From NCBI RefSeq assembly GCF_000383575.1, contig NZ_KB911579.1:4301424-4365423 (forward strand): 64,000 nt of DNA, written 5' to 3'. Under the pieces are notes generated by a model that was not told the DNA's origin, searched no databases, and worked only from the letters and a program-made list of their open reading frames with translations. Each line of letters starts with the position of its first letter. The first letter of the stretch is position 1. The stretch comes from Salinispora oceanensis (GTDB taxonomy: Bacteria > Actinomycetota > Actinomycetes > Mycobacteriales > Micromonosporaceae). Position numbers and translations under genes: made by a program. Shown here in pieces: positions 25,516 to 34,800 of this stretch.

Positions 25516-28500
25516 CAGTGTCCTTCGTTCGTCTTGATGGCGGCGCGGGTCAGCGCAGTAACGACCTCGGCGGGGTCGGGATCCACCAGGTGCCATCCGT
25601 GCTGTGCCAGATCGCTTCGGTCCTGTTGGGACATGTGGGCGAAGGCAACGACCATGCGGAGATCAGGCCAACAGATGTCGAGCGGAATGCCGTCGGGCCC
25701 TTCCGCGCCGACAATGGGCGGTGCGACGTTCTGGCCGGCGAGCGCGCTGATCAGCGCCTTTTCGTTCTCGGTGAACGCCGCGTCGTAAGCGTCAGCCCAG
25801 GCTCCGACCGGGCGGCTCGGCCCGGCCTGGTCCGGCTGTGCGGTCACCGGCTCGACCAGGCTGGTGGTCGTCACGCTGGTCGGCCAGTCACGCGGGCCGA
25901 GTGAGTTGGCAAGCCGCAGCCAGGCCCGCCAAGAGTCGGCGTTTTGCTCAGCGAGCATTTCGCTGCGGTCGTCAAGCACGACGGCGACCTCGACGCCCCC
26001 GGCCGTCATCTCGATGACCGCCGCGAGGGATCCGAGGCGGCGCAGGTGGACCCGGCGTTCGCCAGCGGGCAGGTCCTCCCCGAGCAAGACAGCTCTACCC
26101 ACCTGCGGAAGGGTGACCGTGGTTGAGGACTGGATCGGCTGGGTCCCGGCCGACAGGAACATGGGCACGGCTCGGGCAGCAGCCTGAACCGCCGCTGGGT
26201 TCGGATCACGTACCCAGCCAACGAGCCAGTCGACCATGCCGTGTCCCAGGGCCTTGTAGGTTTCCGGCGGGGCCTGGAAGCCGGGGACGTTCATCAGGCT
26301 GCCGGCCAGGCCCGCGTTCCACCATGGCGGGGCGACGTTCGTGGCGGTCTCGGCGGCGGCGACGTCGGCGCTGGTCAGAGCGACGACCAGGATGCCCAGC
26401 TCGCGTAGGTGGGCCCGCTTGACGGCGTCGTCGGCGAGGCGGTTGACCGTGGAGGTCGCATGGTAGGACCGCCCGTCCGTGAAGATCGCGACGTCGGGCA
26501 CATTCATGTCGCTGGTCTTCAACAGGTAGTCCGGCCGGGAATCCGCAACGTTGACCTGCGGACTGAGAGTCCATTGGCGGTGCGTGCCGGGCAGGGTGAA
26601 CCTGGCTAGGTTACCGACCGCTGATGGGGTTTCGGTGACAGCGGCCCCGATGCGTCGTAGCCGGCCGAGAAAGACGCGGTGGAAGGACCGCTCCAGATAT
26701 GACTCGGGTTCCTCGTGTGGAGCCACCGTGGTCACCGTCCACGTCGTGTCCTCAGCGGTTTGGACCTCGGCAGCCAAGCCGAGCAGGGCACGGAGGTGAC
26801 GCTCGGCCGACGCGCGTGAAACTCGCCGGGCGGATCCCGGTGCGGTGAATGGTAGCAGGCATCGATGGCAGGCGAGGCGCTCCTCGTGGCGGCAGGCGCA
26901 GTCCCGTACTCGGTCCCAGGCGAGGACCATCAGCTCCCGAAGGGTGTCCGGCTCGGCGATGCCGGCCAGGTAGCCGGTACCGCCGGGAACGGTGTCGTGC
27001 AGCAGGATCGCGTCGTGATTATCGCTGCCATCGGAGAGAGTGGGGTCAACGACCTGCTCGACCCGGATGTGGTCGGGATGACCGCCCAGCTGTTCTCGTA
27101 GTCCGAGCAGTAGCGCCGCGGACAGGCTCGGCACCGCGAAGTGGTCACCGAGGCTGACCGTGTGCGGTAGGCGGATCAACAGCCCTTGGGTACGCAGGGT
27201 CCGGGACAGTGTGACCGCGGTGGTCACTTCGTTCGGTGCGGTTCTGTACGGACACCATGGACGGTGCTCATGGGCACGGTTCCGGCCGGTTTCGGTGTCG
27301 CGCTTTCCACAACCGGAGCAGACGCGGAACAGGGTTCCCTGCCGTTCGGCGCCGGCGATGGTTCGGGTCGCGCCGTGGCCGGCTGGCCCGAGGTTGAGCC
27401 ATCGGATGTCGACCGAACGCAGATGGACCCAGCCCAGCCCGGATCCTTCGACGAACCGGCGCTCATCCATATGTTCCGGGGAAACATCCGCGGCGGTCAC
27501 AATCTGAAACGCGACGCGACCGCGTTCGTCGTGCCGGTCGGAGATGGCGACCTCGTCCCGGCGTACTTCGGCCGAAACCCGGGTGAGCTCGACGACGTCG
27601 AGGCGCTGCCCGGTGTCGTGAATGCCCCGGCTGCCACAGCGCGGGCAGGCGACGGGGACAGATTCTCGGCCCGCCGCGGCGATGTCGCACGCGTGCCCGC
27701 AGGCGGGGCAGAGCGCCCAGGTGCGGATCGACGTGCCGTCCAGACCGAGATCCACCGCATCGATCTCGATTTCCCAACCGCGGGCGTAGAAGGTGGCCCC
27801 CGGCGCGAACTCACGTAGGGCCTGGGCTGAACCCCGCTGAAACTGGGCGCTGTCGTAGCGGTAGCTGCCGTCGTCCGGATCCATCCAGGACAGCCCGACG
27901 TCTAGGGTGACGCTGTCGTCGAGCAGGGTGTAGTTGGGCAGCAGTCCGTATTCCTCCAGGACGCCGATCCAGTAGCTGCTCCGCAGATGAGCGAGCTGTC
28001 CTCTTGTCAACTGCCCGGTCGCCTGTGCCGAACGTAGCGCCTGCTTGTCAGCGTCGGTCACCGTCGGCGAGTGCATCCGGGCTTCCAACTCGGGCAGCAA
28101 CTCGGTGATCGCGGCCTGACGCTGTTCGAGCAGTGTCACTGTCTGCCGCCAGCGGTCGCTGGCATCGCGAACGCGGTGGGCGAAGCCGCTACTGCCGGGG
28201 CCGGCGACCGGCTTCAGCCAATCGCGAAGCCGCCCCACCACCTCGACGGGAAGCTCCTCGAACATAGCGACGAACCGGCTCAGATCCGTCTCCCACGACT
28301 GCTCGGCGTGCAACACCAGGTCACCGAGGAAGGTTCCCGGCGCGTACGAACCGATCGCACCCGCGGCCTTGCGCGGACGACGGCGTCCGGGTTCCCGCGC
28401 GAACGCGTCGATCAGATAGGCCGTGTACTGCCGGCGCAGGATCTCCTCGGCGGCGAGGTAGGTAGCCGGCGGGCGCACATCGCCGTCAATCACTGACAGC

Positions 28501-31500
28501 GGGTCGCCGATCTTCGGTAGGTGTTCCCCCCGACCGGTGACGAAGGCCAGATCGAAGGCGTTGCCAGTGAGTCGGCCCGCCCGCCCGACCCGTTGCAGGT
28601 ATGAGGCGACGGTACGGGGCAGCGAGGCGAGGATGACCGCCGACAGATCGCCGATGTCGATGCCCATCTCTAGGGTGGGCGTGGCGACCAGGACGTTCGG
28701 CGACTGAGGGCTGGTTGCCGCATCCCGGAAACCGTCCTCGTACGCCAGCCGGGTCTCGTCGTCGAGCAGGCTGGTGTGTTCCCGGGCCACGACCCGGCGC
28801 ATATCCGGCGAAGCGTACAGCCGCCGGTAGAAGTTGTCCCCCAGTGGTTGCCGGCGCAACTGTCCGTGACAGCGCACGTTCAGGCAGGGGGCGTCCGTCA
28901 GCTGTGTGACGGTGGTGCGGCTGCCCGGGGTGCCGCCTCGACAGGTGTCGCAGACCAGTAGATGCCGCCCAGCAGCGAGATCGCTTTCCTGGGTGGGGGC
29001 CACCACCACCCCCGAGACCGGCAGCGCATAGACGGTCGCGCCGGACTGGCTGGTCGTCGTGGTTAGCACCCCATCGCGAGCGAGCCGGTCGAGCAACACC
29101 CGGGCGAGCCGACTACCGTCGAGTGGGGAGACGTCAAGTACCCGCGAGGTCCAGCGGGCGTACCAGGACTGAGCCGAGGTCACTGCGTCGAGACCACCGA
29201 AATCGGTGGAGCCGCCGACCTTCGGGTAGGCGGGGGCGGGACGGTCGCGGGGGAACGGCGGCATGCCTTCACCCCGTGGTCGGCCACCCCAGATAGACCA
29301 GCGGCGGCCGTCTTCCGCCCGGTAGCGGTCGAACCATGGATGGTCGATCGCACCCTGGACCCGCATCCGGTCCAGAACGCCGCGTACCCACTGCACCAAC
29401 GCGGCGTCGCCGATACCCGCCTCGCCCAGACGCTCCTGCCACGAGGTGCCGCCCAGCGCGGCCCGGGCCAGGCCGGCGATGCGCGCCGGCAGCCCTGCCT
29501 CGACCTCGACGGTGACGGACCCGGTCAGTTCCAGAGTACGGCCGGTGCGCGAGTTCAAGCCGAACTCGAGGGCCGCGTCGAGGGCCAACCGCTTGCGCAC
29601 CCGCGACTGCACCGACGTCCGGACGGCCCGCTGCCTCCGCTCCTGCCAGAATGGCAGGAAGGACTCCCGGTCGGCGCACTCCGGTGCCAGCAGTCGGTAC
29701 CGTCGGACCGGATCGTCACCGGCCTGCGCCAACACCTCCTCGACCAGCCGGTCCAGAGTCAGCGCCCCATCCACTACCGCTTCCCGCAACACCGAACGCA
29801 GCGTCAACGTGTGCGACCGCGCCTGTACGAAGCCGGCTCGGTGCGCCGCGTCCTGCACCGAGTCGGTGAAGACCAGGGCCTTCTTCTCCTCGGGCGCCAA
29901 CTTCGGCGCCCCGAACAGGGTCGACAGCGACACCGACAGCAGCGTGGCGATGGCGCTGCCGAGGAACCGGACACCATCCTCCTGACCACAGGACGGGCAG
30001 GTATCCTTGCGGCTGACTTCGTCGGCGGCAGTCCCCACATTGGTGAGCACCGGCAGGATCCAGCCATCGCGAAGGTCAGGGTCGTCTTCGGCGACCCGTT
30101 GCAGCAACTCACGGCTCCGGATCGCGAACCACACCAGTCCGTCTGGCGGATTCTCAGTGTCGGACCGGCGGATCGCTTCAGCGGGGGCGTACAGCAGGGG
30201 CCGGAACCGTCCCTCCCGGGTGGCGTGCTGCCGGCGAATACCCTCGTCGTCCGGGGCGAGGCTGTCGCCCACCGGTGCGAGACCGATGCCCCAGCCGGAA
30301 CGCCCGCAATGCCGACAGTAGATCGCGGGAAAGGACGGCCGAGCCTCCTCGTCCACGGCGGCCGGCGGCCCGTCATCGCTCCACCGGAACCGGGCCGTCG
30401 CCGCCGCCGACCGGTCGATGCGGGTCAGCTCGCGCACCCACAGGTGTGCCTCGACCGAGAGCGCATCACGACCGATGACCTTGCGCACGTGCCCCAGCAT
30501 CGCCACGACCTGCGACAGCAACGCCTCGGCTAGTTCCGGCTCATCCTGCGGTCCGAATACCCGCCGGGCAAGGTCGCTGAGGGAGAGGGCCGCACCGGCC
30601 GTGCGGGCCAGCTCGACCACGAGCGGATGCGCGCGGCATAACGCCGACAGCAGCTCCGGTGTCGCATCGGCCAGCTTGTCGGCGGTCACCCCATAAAGCA
30701 GACCGAGTACGGCGTACGCGGCCTCCTCGCCGGTGGCGTCCAGGCTCACCTCTGGCAGTGGCCGGAGCCCGGCGGCCCGCAACTCGCCCAGAGCGACCGG
30801 GGCGAACCCGGCCGCCGCCACCGACTCGGATGCACCGTTGGTCCACTCCGTCAGGCTGAGCCGGGTTTCGGTGACTACCGACGCCGAATCGAAGCGTTCC
30901 CCGAAGATGGTGCGGGCGAACCCACGCATGACCGACGGGTCGCCCTTGTCGCCGAGCGTCGCGGACGTGGCGATCGGAGTCATCAACCCCAGTGGACGGG
31001 AACGAGCTGCCTCATCGATCAATGGGTCATCGTCGCGCCAGTGACTTTGCAAGGCCAGACCGAGGCGGCGCAGCAGCATCCCTACGTCGGTGCCCTGCGC
31101 ACCGTCGTAGGTGTGGAACTCGTCCAACACCAGATAGCGCAGACTGGTCGCGGACTGCCGCCACAGCTCCTGGTCCTCGGCGCGCAACAGCAACTGGTCG
31201 AGCATCTTGTAGTTGGTGAGCAGCAAGTCCGGCGCGGCTTCCCGGATGACCGCCCGGTCGTTGATGAGCCCATCCGGGGTGACGGTCATGCGGGGGGCAG
31301 TCGCCTGCCCGGTGTAGAGCGCCGCCGTCACCCCGGCCAGCGCCGGCTGGGTGGTGAGCAGCTTGGTCAACCGCGCTGCCTGGTCATTGGCGAGCGCGTT
31401 CATGGGATAGAGAATCAGGGCCTTGGTGCCGGTCACTCCCGCACGGCGGGCCCGTAGCACGTGGTCGAGGATCGGATGCAGGAACGCCTCGGTCTTACCG

Positions 31501-31832
31501 GATCCGGTGCCGGTGGTGACCAGCGTCGGCAGCGGTCGGCGCGGCCGACCGTCAACCGCCGATGCCAACCGGGCGAACGCCGCCGCCTGATGGCCATACG
31601 GCGGGAACCCCTCGTACCACTCCAGACTGGCCCGCCAACCCTCGTCGGCCGGCCGGTACGGCAGCCGTAGCCGCACGTACGGGCCCTTGAACATCCCGGT
31701 TTCCGGGTCGGAGAGGAATCGGTCTAGCCCGTCCCGCGCATCCCCGTCGGTCAGCCCGAACGTCGTCGTCAGGTAGTCAACGAGCGCTTGCTGAATCCGG
31801 GCGGCCTGGAAGGTGGGCAGTAGTTCGGTCAC
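25515..31832 (-). CDS. DruE-like DEAD/DEAH helicase with DUF1998 and nuclease-like C terminus
   Basis: A very large protein (2105 aa). The helicase core has Walker A TGTGSGKTEAF near residue 107, DEFH at 237-240, ATSATLG, and the late motifs TLEMGIDIGDL and QRVGRAGR. Several Cys pairs (CRHCGRSGW, CPSCGQ, CPACGH, CPRCGS, CSGCGKR) suggest zinc sites. A DUF1998 region has HDTVPGGTGYL and CACRHEERLACHRC. The last 350 residues include RPDYLL and VAIFTDGRSYH, which recall a Vsr/PD-(D/E)XK-type nuclease fold (tentative). Length and order match DruE of Druantia. The GTG at 31832 overlaps the methylase stop. Confidence 0.85.
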   Translation of the reverse strand: MTELLPTFQAARIQQALVDYLTTTFGLTDGDARDGLDRFLSDPETGMFKGPYVRLRLPYRPADEGWRASLEWYEGFPPYGHQAAAFARLASAVDGRPRRPLPTLVTTGTGSGKTEAFLHPILDHVLRARRAGVTGTKALILYPMNALANDQAARLTKLLTTQPALAGVTAALYTGQATAPRMTVTPDGLINDRAVIREAAPDLLLTNYKMLDQLLLRAEDQELWRQSATSLRYLVLDEFHTYDGAQGTDVGMLLRRLGLALQSHWRDDDPLIDEAARSRPLGLMTPIATSATLGDKGDPSVMRGFARTIFGERFDSASVVTETRLSLTEWTNGASESVAAAGFAPVALGELRAAGLRPLPEVSLDATGEEAAYAVLGLLYGVTADKLADATPELLSALCRAHPLVVELARTAGAALSLSDLARRVFGPQDEPELAEALLSQVVAMLGHVRKVIGRDALSVEAHLWVRELTRIDRSAAATARFRWSDDGPPAAVDEEARPSFPAIYCRHCGRSGWGIGLAPVGDSLAPDDEGIRRQHATREGRFRPLLYAPAEAIRRSDTENPPDGLVWFAIRSRELLQRVAEDDPDLRDGWILPVLTNVGTAADEVSRKDTCPSCGQEDGVRFLGSAIATLLSVSLSTLFGAPKLAPEEKKALVFTDSVQDAAHRAGFVQARSHTLTLRSVLREAVVDGALTLDRLVEEVLAQAGDDPVRRYRLLAPECADRESFLPFWQERRQRAVRTSVQSRVRKRLALDAALEFGLNSRTGRTLELTGSVTVEVEAGLPARIAGLARAALGGTSWQERLGEAGIGDAALVQWVRGVLDRMRVQGAIDHPWFDRYRAEDGRRWSIWGGRPRGEGMPPFPRDRPAPAYPKVGGSTDFGGLDAVTSAQSWYARWTSRVLDVSPLDGSRLARVLLDRLARDGVLTTTTSQSGATVYALPVSGVVVAPTQESDLAAGRHLLVCDTCRGGTPGSRTTVTQLTDAPCLNVRCHGQLRRQPLGDNFYRRLYASPDMRRVVAREHTSLLDDETRLAYEDGFRDAATSPQSPNVLVATPTLEMGIDIGDLSAVILASLPRTVASYLQRVGRAGRLTGNAFDLAFVTGRGEHLPKIGDPLSVIDGDVRPPATYLAAEEILRRQYTAYLIDAFAREPGRRRPRKAAGAIGSYAPGTFLGDLVLHAEQSWETDLSRFVAMFEELPVEVVGRLRDWLKPVAGPGSSGFAHRVRDASDRWRQTVTLLEQRQAAITELLPELEARMHSPTVTDADKQALRSAQATGQLTRGQLAHLRSSYWIGVLEEYGLLPNYTLLDDSVTLDVGLSWMDPDDGSYRYDSAQFQRGSAQALREFAPGATFYARGWEIEIDAVDLGLDGTSIRTWALCPACGHACDIAAAGRESVPVACPRCGSRGIHDTGQRLDVVELTRVSAEVRRDEVAISDRHDERGRVAFQIVTAADVSPEHMDERRFVEGSGLGWVHLRSVDIRWLNLGPAGHGATRTIAGAERQGTLFRVCSGCGKRDTETGRNRAHEHRPWCPYRTAPNEVTTAVTLSRTLRTQGLLIRLPHTVSLGDHFAVPSLSAALLLGLREQLGGHPDHIRVEQVVDPTLSDGSDNHDAILLHDTVPGGTGYLAGIAEPDTLRELMVLAWDRVRDCACRHEERLACHRCLLPFTAPGSARRVSRASAERHLRALLGLAAEVQTAEDTTWTVTTVAPHEEPESYLERSFHRVFLGRLRRIGAAVTETPSAVGNLARFTLPGTHRQWTLSPQVNVADSRPDYLLKTSDMNVPDVAIFTDGRSYHATSTVNRLADDAVKRAHLRELGILVVALTSADVAAAETATNVAPPWWNAGLAGSLMNVPGFQAPPETYKALGHGMVDWLVGWVRDPNPAAVQAAARAVPMFLSAGTQPIQSSTTVTLPQVGRAVLLGEDLPAGERRVHLRRLGSLAAVIEMTAGGVEVAVVLDDRSEMLAEQNADSWRAWLRLANSLGPRDWPTSVTTTSLVEPVTAQPDQAGPSRPVGAWADAYDAAFTENEKALISALAGQNVAPPIVGAEGPDGIPLDICWPDLRMVVAFAHMSQQDRSDLAQHGWHLVDPDPAEVVTALTRAAIKTNEGH

Positions 31833-34800
31833 TGCCGCTCCCGCAGCCGCTGCTCGAAGACCATGTACGCCTGACGCATGTCCGCCTCCCGATCCAGGGT
31901 GATGAACGGCAACTCGTAGGTATAGGTGTAGCCGGCCTGGTTGGTCGCGGTCCGTTCCTCCGCCGTGATCCGATCGCCCTTTTTCCGCGACACGGTGAGC
32001 ACCGAGTTCGGCACCAGTCGACCGTTGACGTCGTAGTGGTAGACGTTGCGGTCGTAGCCGCGCAGCACGGCGAATTGGGTGCGGTAGATCGAACACAGCT
32101 CGTCGGCAGTCAACCCCAACATCAACGCGACCAGCGCGTCGATCTCCACCAGCGCCTGCCGCCGATCGGCAGCGATCCGCAACGGCGTCGCCGACGTCCA
32201 CTCCGGCCCCACCTCCCCGAGTGGCGCTCGCCGCCGATGCGCAAACCCGCCAGCCCATACGTCCTCAGCGAACTTGTCGGTCTGGCAGCTCTGCCAGAGG
32301 TCGGCGTAGGCGTCCGTGACGGAATTTAGCCGTAAGGTTCGCAGAGCGAGCTCAGTTTGTAGGGAGGAGGCTGTGGTGAAGGCAAGACGTCGGACAGTTG
32401 ACGGGGAAATAGTCGACTTTGGAGCGACCCGGACGGAGTAGTCATGTGTTAGCGAGGACATGAATCCAAGTAGCCGAACTAAGGCTTCTGCATTTCGTCT
32501 GCGTGTTCCGGCCGAAGAGACGCCATGAATATGCGCCGTCCCTGGTGGGAGTAGCGTAGGAGTTAAGGTCCGTTCACCTTGATTGGCGGCCATGTTGCGC
32601 CAGGCGATGCGGTAGTGGTCGCGGGCGGGGTCGGGGTGGTCCTCGTCACCCCAGTCGGTGTACGCGCAGTCGTAGGCATAGCGGTCGCCGACGGGCTGGT
32701 AGGCGGTGGCCGGGATGGCATCGGCGGGCAACTGCTCGAAGTCCGTCGCCGACCAGTCCTGGTTATTGCGCATGGTCGGGTTCGGGCTCTTGTAGAGCGG
32801 GGTGGCAACGAACAGGTGTGGTCCTTGTAGGATCACGTCATCCCAAGAGTCCGGCACCGCCCACTCCGACTCGAAGTAACCCTTCTTGCGGTCGGAGCTT
32901 TCATGCCAACCCGGTGAGAATTGAAGTCTGAGCTCCCCGATACGTGACGCCCGGGAGAGCTTTTCCAGCACGGAGGCACTGGACTGGTTCACCGCATACA
33001 CCATCCGGGTCTGCCGGAGTGACACCTCATCGGTCTCCATGACGGCATGCCAAGCGCGCAGCGTTTCGTCGGTGATCCGCATGATGCGCGACGCGTGCGG
33101 GCGAACGTCCCAGTTCCCGTCGTCGTCCTTTAGCCCCGGCTCTGGTCCGGAGCCGTCGTGCGTGAGCGAACGCATGGCGGTGTCCGGGTGGTAGAGCCAG
33201 CTCGCTTGGGTGAAGGCGGGTTCTTCATGTCGGGAACCATGCACCGTCACCCCAAAGAACTTACTGTCCTTGATTTCGAAGAGAGTAAGAGCATTGACAA
33301 AATGCCAATGGCGGCGTAGGCGGAGATACAGCTCAGCCCGAAGTAGCCCCGCCTTCTCGTCGGTAAAGTGCGAGTTCAGATGGATCATGCCGATTGCGCC
33401 GCGCTCCGACCTGTGCCGCCACATCACTTCCATGAAGCAGCGGTACAGGTCAGGCTGCAGGCCCACGAGATGTGGGTACTGCACTGGGGCACCCACGAAT
33501 GCTGCCGTTGACAAGACGTCCGCCGTGCCATCAACCACGAGCTCCGTCATGCCAGGCAGGGCAAGAGTCGCGGTCCGCTTCGTGGCGACCTGCACCTGTG
33601 TGGGCTTGTTCGTGAGTTGCCACCACGGGTCACCCTCGGCGAGTAGCGCGTCAACGTCGGAGCGGGGCCGTACCCAGGGTGGGTTACCGACCTGCAGGTC
33701 GAAGCCGCCGTGGGCGAAGACGGTGGCGAAGTCGAGGTTCCAGTGAAAGAAGCCCTGCCGCGTGGCCACTCGCTCACAGACAGCCAACCAGGGGTGATCA
33801 TGTAGCACCTCTGGGACAGCCCCGGCGTGAGCGAAACCCAGGTCGATCTGTTCCGCCTGGTTCAGCTCCTCCCAGTCCGTCGTGGAGCTGAGTTGCGCTG
33901 TCGACGCCTTGACTCTTGTCTTCTCCGGACGAAGATCATGGGCTCGACCTAAGAGAGCCTGGAGTCCGGCGATCCAATCGGAGAGCGAGGGCGGATTGAC
34001 GCACGCTCCGTCGACCCTGGCGAGTTCGGCGGTGAGTGGCCAGAACCAGAGCGCGGTCCAGGCATTCATGGCTCGGCGCAGTCGCTGATAGGCGCCATTG
34101 GGGTCGGCGAGTGCCCGTTCGATCTGCTCCCGTTGCACCGCACCGCCGACAGCGAGCTCTTCCGCGCCCCACACTGGGATAGCGCGGCGGTTTTCCCGCT
34201 CCGCGATCTGGAGTCGGTGGTATGCGATCTGCCACAGCGTCTCGACCCGATGAGCCAGCTCGATTAACGCGTCCACCTGCTGCTTGGTTGGCTTGGCCCG
34301 CACCCCGCGCCGCCAGTCCTTGAGGCGCTTTGCAGCCTCGGGTGCCAGGTCGGCGGCCTCCTTCGCGTCGGCGGCCGAGCCCCAGCCGTCGGCGGGCAGC
34401 AGAAAGTGGTGGATGCCGTCGGTGGCGACGCGCCCGGCCTTGATGTCCTCGACCAGTGAAGTCAGCGGCACCTCCTGCGGGACGGCGCCCAACCACGACT
34501 TGTCGGTGACCTGGTTGCGGTGGTAGACGGCCCGGCGGGCGCCGATCAGTGAGTTGCCGCGCCGTAGGTGGAGGCCGAACCAGGGCGCGGACAGGCCCTC
34601 GACCATGGTGTCCAGCCAGAGGGAGATCTCCGCCAGCTCGACCGCGGTCTCGTTGAGGTCGACGCCGTAGACGTTGTGCAGGGCCAGGTATGCCTTGACT
34701 TCCTGCAACCGTTTCGGGTAATCGTCTGGGTCGATGCGTCGGTCGAGTTCCTTTTGGCGGCGCTTGAGGTACTGCTCGGCGAGCTGTCGTACGGCTTCGA

